From assembly GCF_019801145.1 (NCBI RefSeq), contig NZ_JAHVJQ010000005.1, forward strand, positions 351,770 through 415,769: a DNA stretch of 64,000 bases, given 5' to 3'. Source of the stretch: Leisingera aquaemixtae (GTDB lineage: Bacteria > Pseudomonadota > Alphaproteobacteria > Rhodobacterales > Rhodobacteraceae). A program made the translations under genes and the position numbers. This document shows positions 25,674 to 34,166 of this stretch, piece after piece. Within the stretch, counting starts at the first letter, position 1; the number at the start of each line of letters is the position of its first letter. A model generated the notes under the pieces. That model did no database searches and was not told the origin of the DNA. It worked only from the letters and a program-made list of their open reading frames with translations.

Positions 25674-26921
25674 TCAGCGCTCCTTCAGCTTCACGGCTTC
25701 GTTGTACCAGTTCATGATCGCCGAAATGGTCAGCGAGATACCCAGGTACACCAGCATCAGCATCAGAACGCATTCCAGCTCGCGTCCCGTTTGGTTCATG
25801 GTGATGCCGCCAAGGGTGCCGGTAATGTCCATGTAGCCCACGGCGATCGCCAGCGACGAGTTCTTGGTCAGGTTCAGATAGTTGGAGATCAGCGGCGGGA
25901 TGATCACCCGCAGCGCCTGCGGCAGGATCACCAGCGACATGGTCCGGTTCGGGCGCAGGCCCAGGGCGGATGCCGCCTCGGTCTGGCCCTTGGAGATTGC
26001 CAGGATGCCGGCCCGCACGATTTCCGCGATGAAGGCCGCGGTGTACAGCGACAGCGCCAGCCACAGGGCGATCAGCGAGTTGCGCAGATGGGTGCCGCCC
26101 TGGAAGTTGAAGCCCTTCAGCTCCGGGTACCCCAGGTGGAAGCCCAGCGCGATCAGCAGAACAAGGATCGGCAGCACGATCACCGCGGTGCGCATATGCC
26201 AGGTCTTGGGCCGGTCGCCGGTGGTCTCCTGGATGTGGTCAGCGCGCTGGCGCATCTTGATGGAGGCGAAAATGCTCAGGCCCAGCACCACCAGGATTGC
26301 GATCAGATCCAGGGAAACATCGAACCGCAAAGGGGAGCTGCCGAACAGGTGAATGTCACCCAGCGAACGGGAGAACAGGGGTTCCGGAATATAGGTGCCG
26401 CGGTTGGTCACCACCATGGCGCCGGTCTCGACACCTCTGTAGACCTTGGGGTGCGGCGTCGCTTCGGTGACGATGGCGAAAATCAGCACGATCCACAACA
26501 GCACCGGCACGTTGCGGAACATCTCGACATAGATCGTCATCAGGCGGGCAACCAGCCAGTTGGACGACAGCCGCAGGACGCCGACCAGCACACCAATGAC
26601 GGTGGCCGCGATGCAGCCGAGGAAGGCAATCACCAGCGTGTTCAAGAGGCCCAGGAAGGCGGCACGCAGGTGGCTGTCCTGGTTGTTGTAGTCGAGCAGA
26701 CGCTGGTTGATGTCGTACCCGGCGGTTTCGCCCAGGAACTTGAAGGCGACCGGTTTGCCCAGCGTGTTGAGGTTGATGATCGTGTTGTTGATCAGCCAGG
26801 CTGCCAGAAGCATGAACCCGAACATGGCGATGACCTGGATGGTCGCCGACCGGTAGCGGGTGTCGTAAAGGAGCATGGACAGCCGGAACTGCTCCTTTGG
26901 CGGGTCAGTAAGCGTTGACAT
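25674..26921 (-). CDS. aapQ: General L-amino acid ABC transporter permease AapQ
   Basis: Inner-membrane permease (415 aa) with about eight membrane spans and the EAA loop EIVRAGILAISKGQTEAASA. It forms a heterodimer with AapM. It is separated from aapJ by 126 bp that contain a terminator-like hairpin, so expression of the permeases is likely lower than that of the binding protein. Confidence 0.95.
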   Translation of the reverse strand: MSTLTDPPKEQFRLSMLLYDTRYRSATIQVIAMFGFMLLAAWLINNTIINLNTLGKPVAFKFLGETAGYDINQRLLDYNNQDSHLRAAFLGLLNTLVIAFLGCIAATVIGVLVGVLRLSSNWLVARLMTIYVEMFRNVPVLLWIVLIFAIVTEATPHPKVYRGVETGAMVVTNRGTYIPEPLFSRSLGDIHLFGSSPLRFDVSLDLIAILVVLGLSIFASIKMRQRADHIQETTGDRPKTWHMRTAVIVLPILVLLIALGFHLGYPELKGFNFQGGTHLRNSLIALWLALSLYTAAFIAEIVRAGILAISKGQTEAASALGLRPNRTMSLVILPQALRVIIPPLISNYLNLTKNSSLAIAVGYMDITGTLGGITMNQTGRELECVLMLMLVYLGISLTISAIMNWYNEAVKLKER

Positions 26922-27003
26922 ATATTGTGATCCCCTGACTCCGGTTTCCTGATCCTGGCGGGGTTGTCCCCGCTCCGCAGCTGGCCGGAGCTTTTTTCAG
27001 ATA

Positions 27004-27032
27004 GGAAAAGGGCGCAGGAAACTCCTGCGCCC
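27004..27032 (-). terminator. Terminator-like hairpin between aapJ and aapQ
   Basis: On the minus strand a perfect 10-bp stem (GGGCGCAGGA/TCCTGCGCCC) with a 3-nt loop is followed by TTTTCC. It lies 16 bp after the aapJ stop. It probably allows partial read-through and stabilises the aapJ message. Confidence 0.75.
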
Positions 27033-27047
27033 CTCCCGGTGGTGTGT

Positions 27048-28064
27048 TTAGCGGAACGGCGGAGCGTACAGCAGGCCGCCTTCGGTCCACTGTGCGTTCA
27101 GGCCGCGGGCCAGGCCGACCGGAGTGTCTTCGCCGATGTTCTTGGCAAAGATCTCGCCGTAGTTGCCCTGAGCGGCAATCGCGTTCTTGGCCCAGTCAGC
27201 CGACAGGCCCAGCATTTCGCCCAGGGTGCCTTCGGTGCCCAGCAGGCGGTTGATTTCCGGGTTCTCGGTGCCGGCTGCCATTTCGCCCAGGTTGGCCGAG
27301 GTGATGCCCAGCTCTTCTGCCGCGACCAGCGCGTTCAGGCTCCAGCGGACAACGTCGCCCCACTCGTGGTCGCCATGGCGGACCAGCGGGCCCAGCGGCT
27401 CCTTGGAGATGATTTCCGGCAGGATCACGTGGCCCGACGGATCGTCGAAGGTGGCGCGGGTTGCGGCCAGGCCGGAAGCGTCGGTGGTGTAGACGTCACA
27501 GGCGCCTGCCAGGTACTGCTGCTGCGCTTCGGCGTTGGTTTCGATCGGAACCGGCTCGTAGCTGATGTTGTTGGAGCGGAAGAAGTCCGCCAGGTTCAGC
27601 TCGGTGGTGGTGCCGGTCTGGATGCAGACGGTGGCGCCGTCCAGTTCCTTGGCCGAGGACACGCCCAGCTCTTTCGGGACCATGAAGCCCTGGCCGTCAT
27701 AGTAGTTGACGCCCACGAATTCGAACTTCAGGTCAACGTCGCGGCTGAAGGTCCAGGTGGTGTTGCGGGCCAGCATGTCGATCTCGCCGGACGCCAGCGC
27801 GGTAAAGCGGGTCTTGCCGGTGGTCGGCACGAATTCAACGGCGTTCGAGTCGCCCAGCACGGCTGCAGCCACAGCACGGCACACGGCAACGTCAAAACCT
27901 TCCCATTCCCCGTTTGCATTCGGGGCCGCAAAACCGACCAGGCCGGTGGTGACGCCGCAGTTCAGCTTGCCGCGGGCCTTCACGTCGTCCAGCGTGCCGG
28001 CAGATGCTGCGCCAGCCGCAAGACCGGCAAAGGTCATTGCGCCCAAAATAACGGATTTTTTCAT
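27048..28064 (-). CDS. aapJ: General L-amino acid ABC transporter substrate-binding protein
   Basis: Periplasmic binding protein (338 aa) for a broad range of L-amino acids. The start at 28064 is fixed by the strong AGGAAGAGG ribosome-binding site and by the signal peptide MKKSVILGAMTFAGLAAGA (cleavage near residue 22). The mature part opens GTLDDVKARGKLNCGV, typical of AapJ/BztA. Extra frame upstream to 28196 is leader DNA. First gene of aapJQMP. Confidence 0.96.
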   Translation of the reverse strand: MKKSVILGAMTFAGLAAGAASAGTLDDVKARGKLNCGVTTGLVGFAAPNANGEWEGFDVAVCRAVAAAVLGDSNAVEFVPTTGKTRFTALASGEIDMLARNTTWTFSRDVDLKFEFVGVNYYDGQGFMVPKELGVSSAKELDGATVCIQTGTTTELNLADFFRSNNISYEPVPIETNAEAQQQYLAGACDVYTTDASGLAATRATFDDPSGHVILPEIISKEPLGPLVRHGDHEWGDVVRWSLNALVAAEELGITSANLGEMAAGTENPEINRLLGTEGTLGEMLGLSADWAKNAIAAQGNYGEIFAKNIGEDTPVGLARGLNAQWTEGGLLYAPPFR

Positions 28065-28166
28065 ATTTACCTCTTCCTGATAGCCCGCCATTCGGCGGTT
28101 CTTATTTTCCGGCGATCCCCCGCCGGATATGAGACTGAAGAAGGGTTTGCCCCTAATTCGTCGCTG

Positions 28167-28196
28167 AGTTTGGGCGCATTCATCAGCAAACGTCAA
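28167..28196 (-). promoter_or_regulatory. Candidate promoter of aapJQMP
   Basis: On the minus strand, -35 TTGACG (28191-28196), an 18-bp spacer and -10 CAAACT (28167-28172). It predicts a leader of about 95 nt, which contains a short CCGGCG/CGCCGG hairpin near 28105-28122. Confidence 0.5.
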
Positions 28197-28296
28197 GTGC
28201 GCTATCAGGAATTTCGATGTACGAATTCCGCACGCAGGGCCAGCGCACGGAATTTTGTTTCGGGTTCCCCCTGTGGAAAAGTAATTTCTTGTCCTC

Positions 28297-29001
28297 TCAG
28301 GAAAAATCGTAGAATCGCTTGGCGTGCAGGAATTCCAGCCGTTTCACTTCGGCTGCGGCCTGCGCTTCCTCGTCCACGCCCCACAGTTCCTCCTGCCAGC
28401 GCTCGTCCAGGCGCGACAGCTGCCAGATCTCCTCGGCGCTGCGGCAGCCCGCAGCAGCCGCAAATCCAAGGATCAAAGAGCCTGAAATGCCTACCAGATC
28501 GTGAAATGCGGCCAGCTGGAAGGCGGTCATGGCGCGGACCTTCTCCGCCAGCGCGGCCAGCGCCGCCGCCTCCTGCGGCTGGTGCAGCACCCCGGCGCGC
28601 AGCTGCAGGCGCACCCCCAGTTCCGCCTCTGCCCAGTCCAGCAGCGGATCCCATTCGGCGGCCTGCCGGGCCGCCAGTTCAGCCGGGGAGTCCGCCCGGT
28701 AGCACAGCAGATCGGTGTCGCCGTATTCAGCCAGCATCGCCGCAACTTCACTGTGCTGATGTGTCACCTTGTCAATCGCAGCGTTAGCCGACCGGGTGCA
28801 GGGCATGGTTTTCGGGTCAACTGATTCGCTTTGGGCGTCCCATTCGGCGGCAATTGCCTCGGCCATGCCCCGGGTCGGCACCATCAGCGGCGCCTTGGCG
28901 GGCGTCCGGACCCGGCGGCCGTCCAGCTCCACCGCAAAACCGTCTTCGGTCTCCGCCACGGTGACCTCTTTCCAGAACCGTTTCTGTGCCCAGCCGCTCA
29001 T
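28297..29001 (-). CDS. ATP12 family F1-ATPase assembly chaperone
   Basis: A 234-aa protein of the ATP12 family (PF07542), the alphaproteobacterial relative of the mitochondrial chaperone that binds F1 alpha subunits during ATP synthase assembly. Recognisable segments are WKEVTVAETEDGFAVELDGR, the TPAKAPL stretch and CYRADSPAELAARQAAEWDPL. Length fits. It is the last gene of a crcB-rluA-HAD-atp12 operon, 3 bp after the HAD stop. The link to ATP synthase in this organism is by family. Confidence 0.9.
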   Translation of the reverse strand: MSGWAQKRFWKEVTVAETEDGFAVELDGRRVRTPAKAPLMVPTRGMAEAIAAEWDAQSESVDPKTMPCTRSANAAIDKVTHQHSEVAAMLAEYGDTDLLCYRADSPAELAARQAAEWDPLLDWAEAELGVRLQLRAGVLHQPQEAAALAALAEKVRAMTAFQLAAFHDLVGISGSLILGFAAAAGCRSAEEIWQLSRLDERWQEELWGVDEEAQAAAEVKRLEFLHAKRFYDFS

Positions 29002-29004
29002 CTC

Positions 29005-29673
29005 TTAGCCTTTCCAGATTTCTGCCAGCAGCGGGCGCAGTTCCGCGAAATCGCGGATCAGGTAATCGGCGCCCAATGTCTCTGCCGGGTGATAGCCCCA
29101 GGGCACGGCGATGGTGGTGACCCCCGCTGCGCGCCCCATTTCGATGTCAAACCGCGTGTCGCCGATCATCACGGTGCTTGCCCGCTCCACCCCGGTCTCC
29201 GCCATCGCCGTCAGGATCATCGACGGATGCGGTTTCGACGGGTGGTGATCCGCCACCTGACGGGTCACGAAACAGCTCAGCCCATGCGCCGCGATCAGCG
29301 CGTCAACGCCGCGCTGGGATTTGCCGGTGGCAACGCCCAGCAGGTATTCCGGCACCTCGTTCAGCTCTGCCAGCATCTCCCGCGTCCCGGGGTAAAGCGG
29401 CGAATGCGCTGCGCCCGCCGCCTCGCGCGCCAGCATGTAAGAGGACTTGTAGCCCTCCACCAGCGCGTCCAGCGTTTCCGCGTCCTGCTCCGGCGCCAGC
29501 TCTGCCATCGCCAGCGGCAGCGACAGGCCGACGATGGACAGGATTCTCTCGCGCGGCGGCGTTTTCAGCCCGGCGCCCTCGAACGCCTCCGCCATGGCGC
29601 CGGTGATCGCGCCCTGGCTGTCGACCAGGGTGCCATCGACGTCGAACAGGATCAGCCGCAGCTCTGCGCTCAC
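29005..29673 (-). CDS. HAD-IA family hydrolase (phosphoglycolate phosphatase-like)
   Basis: Haloacid dehalogenase-type phosphatase (222 aa). Motif I is FDVDGTLVDS, motif II is ATGKS, motif III is the Lys in SKPHPSMI, and motif IV is GDTRFDIEMG. A C1-type helical cap lies between I and II. Similar to Gph/PpaX, but the substrate is not certain. It overlaps the pseudouridine synthase gene by 4 bp (ATGA). Confidence 0.9.
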   Translation of the reverse strand: MSAELRLILFDVDGTLVDSQGAITGAMAEAFEGAGLKTPPRERILSIVGLSLPLAMAELAPEQDAETLDALVEGYKSSYMLAREAAGAAHSPLYPGTREMLAELNEVPEYLLGVATGKSQRGVDALIAAHGLSCFVTRQVADHHPSKPHPSMILTAMAETGVERASTVMIGDTRFDIEMGRAAGVTTIAVPWGYHPAETLGADYLIRDFAELRPLLAEIWKG

Positions 29674-30716
29674 TTCAGGTCCTCGAACGGGTCGTCCGCT
29701 GCCAGGTCCTCACTCCAGCCAAAGGTGTCCCAGCTTTCCTTCATATGCTCCGGCAGCGGTGCCACCACGGCGATTTCCTTCTTGGTCACCGGGTGCTCGA
29801 ACACCATCCGGCGCGCGTGCAGGTGCAGCTTCTTGGAGATCACGCCGCCGATCGAGGCCCCCCATCCGTCGCCCAGGTTCTCCTGCCCGGAACCGCCGTA
29901 TTTGCCGTCGCCGGCGATCGGATGGCCCATGCCGGACATATGCGCCCGCAGCTGGTGGGTGCGTCCCGTAATGGGCTCCATCGCCACCCAAGCGGCGCGG
30001 CTGGCAACGCGGTAGAGCGTGGCATAGAGCGTATGCGCCCGCTTGGCGCCGGGAGTGTCGTCGATGTCGCGCGGATGCACGTTGATCATCTTCTCGCCTT
30101 CGCCGGACTTTCCGTGGCCCGGCGCCTTCACCAGCCCGTTCTTGATCTCGCCCAGGTAGGGCGTCGGCACGCCGGCCACCAGCGCCCAGTAGATCTTGCG
30201 GGTGTTCTTGTGGCGGAAGGCGGCGGTCAGCGCCTGCGCCGCCTTGCGGTTGCGCGCCAGCACCAAGACGCCGGAGGTGTCCTTGTCGATCCGGTGCACC
30301 AGCTTGGGTTTTTCCTCCAGCCCGAACTTCAGCGCCTCGGCCAGCCCGTCCACATGCTTGGTGGTGCCGGAGCCGCCCTGCACCGCCAGCCCCGCGGGCT
30401 TGTTCAGCACGATCACATCGTCGTCGCGGTAGATCACGCAGGACTGGATCATCTTGGCATCGGCATCAGAGATTTTCATCTCGCGCGGCGCGGCAGGTTT
30501 CAGGTCGCTGTCCGCCAGCGGCGGCACCCGCACCACCTGCCCCGCCTCGACGCGGGTATTGGCCTTCACGCGGGCACCGTCCAGCCGCAGCTCGCCCTTG
30601 CGGCACATCTTTTCGATACGGCCCTGGTTCACATGCGGAAACAGCCGCCGCAGCCAGCGGTCGATGCGCTGGCCGCTGTCGTCTTCGCTGACGGTAATCA
30701 TCTGAACGCCGCTCAT
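29670..30716 (-). CDS. RluA family pseudouridine synthase (RluC-like)
   Basis: rRNA pseudouridine synthase (348 aa). An N-terminal S4 RNA-binding domain (residues about 15-75, RIDRWLRRLFPHVNQGRIEKM) is followed by the catalytic domain with the active-site Asp in HRIDKDTSGVLVLAR and the Arg/Leu motif GRTHQLRAHM. The domain order fits RluC (uridines 955, 2504 and 2580 of 23S in E. coli numbering), but RluD-type specificity cannot be excluded. The ATG at 30716 overlaps the crcB stop by 4 bp. Confidence 0.92.
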   Translation of the reverse strand: MSGVQMITVSEDDSGQRIDRWLRRLFPHVNQGRIEKMCRKGELRLDGARVKANTRVEAGQVVRVPPLADSDLKPAAPREMKISDADAKMIQSCVIYRDDDVIVLNKPAGLAVQGGSGTTKHVDGLAEALKFGLEEKPKLVHRIDKDTSGVLVLARNRKAAQALTAAFRHKNTRKIYWALVAGVPTPYLGEIKNGLVKAPGHGKSGEGEKMINVHPRDIDDTPGAKRAHTLYATLYRVASRAAWVAMEPITGRTHQLRAHMSGMGHPIAGDGKYGGSGQENLGDGWGASIGGVISKKLHLHARRMVFEHPVTKKEIAVVAPLPEHMKESWDTFGWSEDLAADDPFEDLK

Positions 30717-31093
30717 GCGAACACTCCTCTTGCGGCCATCAGGCCCAGAAACAATCCGCCGACCGACAGGCCCACGGACAAAGCTACATAGAGCGCCGCC
30801 TGCCCGAAGGCGCCGCGCTCGATCAGGTTGGCGGTCTCCAGCGAGAACGCCGAGAAGGTGGTGAACCCGCCCATCAGCCCGGTCATCACCAGCGGGCTGA
30901 GCCAGGTCAGGTCCCGCAGCGCTGCCGCCACCACGAACATCCCCATCAGGAAGGAACCGAGGATGTTTACCGTCAGGATCGCCACCGGGAAGTCGTGATG
31001 TCCCAGCAGCCGGATGATGCCCAGGCCGGACAGATAGCGGCACACCGCCCCGATTGCGCCGCCAAGGGCCACCATGGAAACCGAAGAAATCAT
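30713..31093 (-). CDS. crcB: Fluoride efflux channel CrcB/Fluc
   Basis: Small four-helix membrane protein (126 aa) that exports fluoride as a dual-topology dimer. Conserved GAIGAVCRYL, the Asn of TVNILGSFLMG and the Phe/Thr/Ser track GGFTTFSAFSLE are all present. It heads an operon with an RluA-type synthase, a HAD phosphatase and ATP12. I looked for a fluoride riboswitch upstream and did not find one. Confidence 0.95.
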   Translation of the reverse strand: MISSVSMVALGGAIGAVCRYLSGLGIIRLLGHHDFPVAILTVNILGSFLMGMFVVAAALRDLTWLSPLVMTGLMGGFTTFSAFSLETANLIERGAFGQAALYVALSVGLSVGGLFLGLMAARGVFA

Positions 31094-31179
31094 CCCCGTC
31101 CTGTCGCCGGCGCAGGCAGGGATGTCAAGTTTTGCCCGTATTGCGCGGCGCGCAGGGCTGACGCAGGCACACGCCCTTC

Positions 31180-31240
31180 CCTTTCATCTTTCCCCAAACA
31201 CTCCCGCCGGAGGCAGCGGCTTTCCCGCAGGATAGCCGCT
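31180..31240 (-). repeat. Hairpin plus GATGAA intergenic motif, copy C
   Basis: Read on the minus strand: AGCGGCT...AGCCGCT hairpin, then CCTCCGGCGGGAG, GTGTTTGG and AAAGATGAAAGG. The organisation (GC hairpin, short CCGG block, T-rich step, GATGA) matches copies at 20201 and 34057. It lies between rarA and crcB. Confidence 0.55.
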
Positions 31241-32563
31241 TCACTTGTTCCGCTTCAGCCTAAGGTTCGCAAAGTAATCCGTGCGCCGCTTCAGCTCGCG
31301 CTCGAACCCGCGCTCCACCGGCTGATAGAGCACCGGCCGCTTCACCCCGTCGGGGAAGTAGTTTTGGCCGGAGAACCCGTCCTCGGCGTCGTGGTCATAG
31401 GCATAGCCGTCGCCATACCCCTGCTCCGCCATCAGCTTGGTCGGCGCGTTCAGGATGTGCTTGGGCGGCGGCGCGCTGCCGGTCTGCTTGGCCAGCCGCC
31501 GGGCGGCCTTGATGCCGACGTAGACCGCGTTGGATTTCGGCGCCAGCGCCAGGTAGACCGCGGCATTCGCGAGCGCCAGCTCGCCTTCCGGGCTGCCAAG
31601 CCGCTCATAGGTCTGCCAGGCATTGAGGCAAACCGTATTGGCCTGCGGGTCGGCCATGCCGATGTCCTCGGTCGACATCATCGTCAGGCGCCGGGCCAGG
31701 AACCGCGGGTCCTCGCCGCCCTCCAGCATCCGCGCCAGCCAATAGAGCGCCGCATCCGGATCGGAGCCGCGGATCGATTTGTGCAGGGCGGAAATGAGGT
31801 TGTAATGCTCGTCGCCGGACTTGTCGAACTTGGCCGCGCGGCGCATCAGCCGGTTGGACAGCGCCTCGCGCCCCAAGGGCGCCTCCACCTTCCAGGCGGC
31901 GACTTGTTCAATAAGGTTCAGGAGCGCCCGCCCGTCGCCATCGGCCATCTCGTGCAACGCATCGCGGGCATCGCCACTCAGCGGCAGGGCGCGGCCCAGC
32001 TCCTTCTCGGCGCGCTGGGTCAGGCGTTCGAGATCCGCAAGCGACAGACGCTCCAGCACCAGCACCTGGCTGCGCGACAGCACAGCGGCGTTCAGCTCGA
32101 ACGAGGGGTTCTCCGTGGTCGCCCCCACCAGGAGGATGGTTCCATCCTCCATATGCGGCAGGAAACCGTCCTGCTGGGCCTTGTTGAAGCGGTGGATCTC
32201 ATCCACGAACAGCAGTGTGCCCTGGCCGTTCTGGCGGCGGATCTTGGCGGCCTCAAAGACCTTGCGCAGCTCCGGCACGCCGGTGAAAATCGCCGAGATC
32301 TGCACGAAATGCAGGTCGGTCTCCTGCGCCAAAAGCCGCGCGATGGTGGTCTTGCCCACGCCCGGCGGCCCCCAGAAGATCAGCGAGGACAAGGAGCCAG
32401 AGGCCAGCATCACTCCCAAGGGCGCCTCCGGCCCCAGCACCTGTTGCTGGCCGATCACCTCCGCCAGCGACTGCGGCCGCAGCCGGTCGGCCAGCGGCCG
32501 GTTCACGCCGGCCTGCTGCGCGCCGCCGTCCGCGGGCGCTGGGCTGCCGAACAGGTCCGCCAT
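31241..32563 (-). CDS. rarA: Replication-associated recombination protein RarA
   Basis: AAA+ ATPase (440 aa) of the RarA/MgsA/WRNIP1 family acting at stalled replication forks. Walker A is GPPGVGKTTIA, Walker B is LFVDEIHRF, sensor 1 is ATTENPSFELN, and the C-terminal tetramerisation domain contains KSIRGSDPDAALYWLARM. The start codon overlaps the stop of the degP-like gene by one base, so the two are translated together. Confidence 0.95.
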   Translation of the reverse strand: MADLFGSPAPADGGAQQAGVNRPLADRLRPQSLAEVIGQQQVLGPEAPLGVMLASGSLSSLIFWGPPGVGKTTIARLLAQETDLHFVQISAIFTGVPELRKVFEAAKIRRQNGQGTLLFVDEIHRFNKAQQDGFLPHMEDGTILLVGATTENPSFELNAAVLSRSQVLVLERLSLADLERLTQRAEKELGRALPLSGDARDALHEMADGDGRALLNLIEQVAAWKVEAPLGREALSNRLMRRAAKFDKSGDEHYNLISALHKSIRGSDPDAALYWLARMLEGGEDPRFLARRLTMMSTEDIGMADPQANTVCLNAWQTYERLGSPEGELALANAAVYLALAPKSNAVYVGIKAARRLAKQTGSAPPPKHILNAPTKLMAEQGYGDGYAYDHDAEDGFSGQNYFPDGVKRPVLYQPVERGFERELKRRTDYFANLRLKRNK

Positions 32564-33969
32564 CAGGTGCGGAACCGCAGGGTGACATGCTGGCCGCGGC
32601 GGTTAAGGTCCAGCTGAATCCAGCGGCCGCCGTTTGCCAGGATGGCGTATACATCATCAGTGCTGGTCACCGGCTTGCCATTGACCGCCAGCAGCGCATC
32701 GCCCGGCTGCACCCCGCCGCGCCCGGCATAGGGGCCGGGATCGGTGACCACCACGCCCTCCGCCGACAGCGGCAGGCCGAGGCGGGCAATCACCTGGGGA
32801 TTGATCTGCGCCACCGTCAGGCCGGGCAGCGCGGTCTTTTCATCCAGCTGCAACGGGTTGGCGGGCGGCTGGTCCGGCGCGGTGATCATCGGCACTGCGA
32901 CCACGTCGCGCTCAGCCCCGCGCAGGCGGGTGATTTCAGCCGTGCCGCCAAGGCCGGAGACCGACATGCGGAACACCATCTCGGACGGCGAATTCACCAC
33001 CTCGCCGTCCACATGGGTGATCACGTCGCCCACCTTGAACCCCGCCTTGGCAAAGGGACTTTCCCGGTGCAGGTCGGAGACAACCATGCCCTCCGGCAGT
33101 TCCATCCCCATCGAGGCAGCCAGATCCGCATCCACCGGCTGTCCGGCCATGCCGGCCCAGGGGCGCTGGAACTCCTCAGCGCCGTTTTGCGCCTGCTCCA
33201 CGAACTCCCGCACCAGGTTCGCCGGGATCGCAAAGCCGATGCCGTTAGAGCCGCCGGAACGGGACAGGATGCGGGTGTTGATGCCAATCAGATCGCCATT
33301 GACGTCGATCAGCGCGCCGCCGGAGTTGCCCGGGTTGATCGGCGCATCGGTCTGGATGTAGTAGCCAAAGCCGTCGCCCGCCCCCATGCCGGTGCGCGCC
33401 AGGCCGGAGATGATGCCGCTGCTGACGGTCTGCCCCACCCCGAACGGGTTGCCGATCGCCAGCGCCAGCTCGCCCACCTCAACCTCATCGCTGTCGCGCA
33501 GCTCCAGATACGGCAGGTCCGCAGCCTCTTCCAGTTGCAGGATCGCCAGGTCGCTGGCCTTGTCGCCCAGGATCACCCGCGCATTGTATTCGCGCCGGTC
33601 ATTGGTCACCACGCGGATTTCGGTGGCGCTGCCGACGACGTGGTAGTTGGAGACCACGATGCCGTCCGCCGACAGGATCACCCCGGAGCCGAGCGAGTTT
33701 TCCACCCGCGGCTGCGGCTGGGAAAAGCCGCGGAAGAAATCATCGAAGAACGGGTCGTTCATGAACGGCGAGCGGCGGCGCTGCTGCACCTGGCGCACCA
33801 CCTTGGCATAGATGTTGACCACCGCCGGAGACGCTTCCTTGACCAGCGGCGCAAACCCCAGCGCGATCTCCGCCTGGCTCTGCGGCACCTTGGTTTCGGC
33901 ACCAGCGGGCAGGGCCAGCGCAGGCAGGGCAAGACACAGGGCAAGGGCGGTCAGGGCTGGGCGGATCAT
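32563..33969 (-). CDS. Do family serine endopeptidase (DegP/HtrA-like)
   Basis: Periplasmic protease/chaperone (468 aa). Signal peptide 1 to about 24 (ALCLALPALALPAGA). The catalytic triad is His110 (SNYHVVG), Asp140 (KASDLAI) and Ser216 (GNSGG), all present. Two PDZ domains follow at about 255-345 and 370-465. The LA loop contains a Gln/Arg-rich stretch (QQRRRSPFMNDPFFDDFF). The start at 33969 is chosen for the signal peptide; 40 upstream codons are rejected. Coupled to rarA by a TGATG overlap. Confidence 0.93.
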   Translation of the reverse strand: MIRPALTALALCLALPALALPAGAETKVPQSQAEIALGFAPLVKEASPAVVNIYAKVVRQVQQRRRSPFMNDPFFDDFFRGFSQPQPRVENSLGSGVILSADGIVVSNYHVVGSATEIRVVTNDRREYNARVILGDKASDLAILQLEEAADLPYLELRDSDEVEVGELALAIGNPFGVGQTVSSGIISGLARTGMGAGDGFGYYIQTDAPINPGNSGGALIDVNGDLIGINTRILSRSGGSNGIGFAIPANLVREFVEQAQNGAEEFQRPWAGMAGQPVDADLAASMGMELPEGMVVSDLHRESPFAKAGFKVGDVITHVDGEVVNSPSEMVFRMSVSGLGGTAEITRLRGAERDVVAVPMITAPDQPPANPLQLDEKTALPGLTVAQINPQVIARLGLPLSAEGVVVTDPGPYAGRGGVQPGDALLAVNGKPVTSTDDVYAILANGGRWIQLDLNRRGQHVTLRFRT

Positions 33970-34056
33970 GCGGACTCCGTTTGTTGCTGCCCGAAGGATA
34001 TGCGGAGCGCGCGCCCGGATTGCAAGGCTGGAGGCAAGCCTCATCCCTGCGGGGCG

Positions 34057-34123
34057 GAGGGGCGCTGCCCCTCTTGGCCTGACGGCCAATTCACCCCGGG
34101 ATATTTTCAGCCAGATGAATAAA
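34057..34123 (+). repeat. Hairpin plus GATGAA intergenic motif, copy B
   Basis: Hairpin GAGGGGC-GCT-GCCCCTC (34057-34073), a second hairpin TTGGCC-TGAC-GGCCAA (34074-34089), then CCCCGGGATATTTTCAGCC and AGATGAAT. Nearly the same as copy A after argB. It lies between the degP-like gene and the DAHP synthase gene. Confidence 0.7.
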
Positions 34124-34166
34124 GGATCAGACCGCGCAATTCAGCGGCCTGTCCCCCTGGCAAACC

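Noticed and set aside
23567..25717. 716-codon plus-strand frame opposite aapP and aapM
   Set aside because: Crosses two conserved genes and their intergenic gap and is dominated by His, Gln and Asp.
31094..31240. Fluoride riboswitch upstream of crcB
   Set aside because: The expected pseudoknot sequence (GGNGAUGG...CCGCC pattern) is not present; only a repeat hairpin and a TTGACA are seen.
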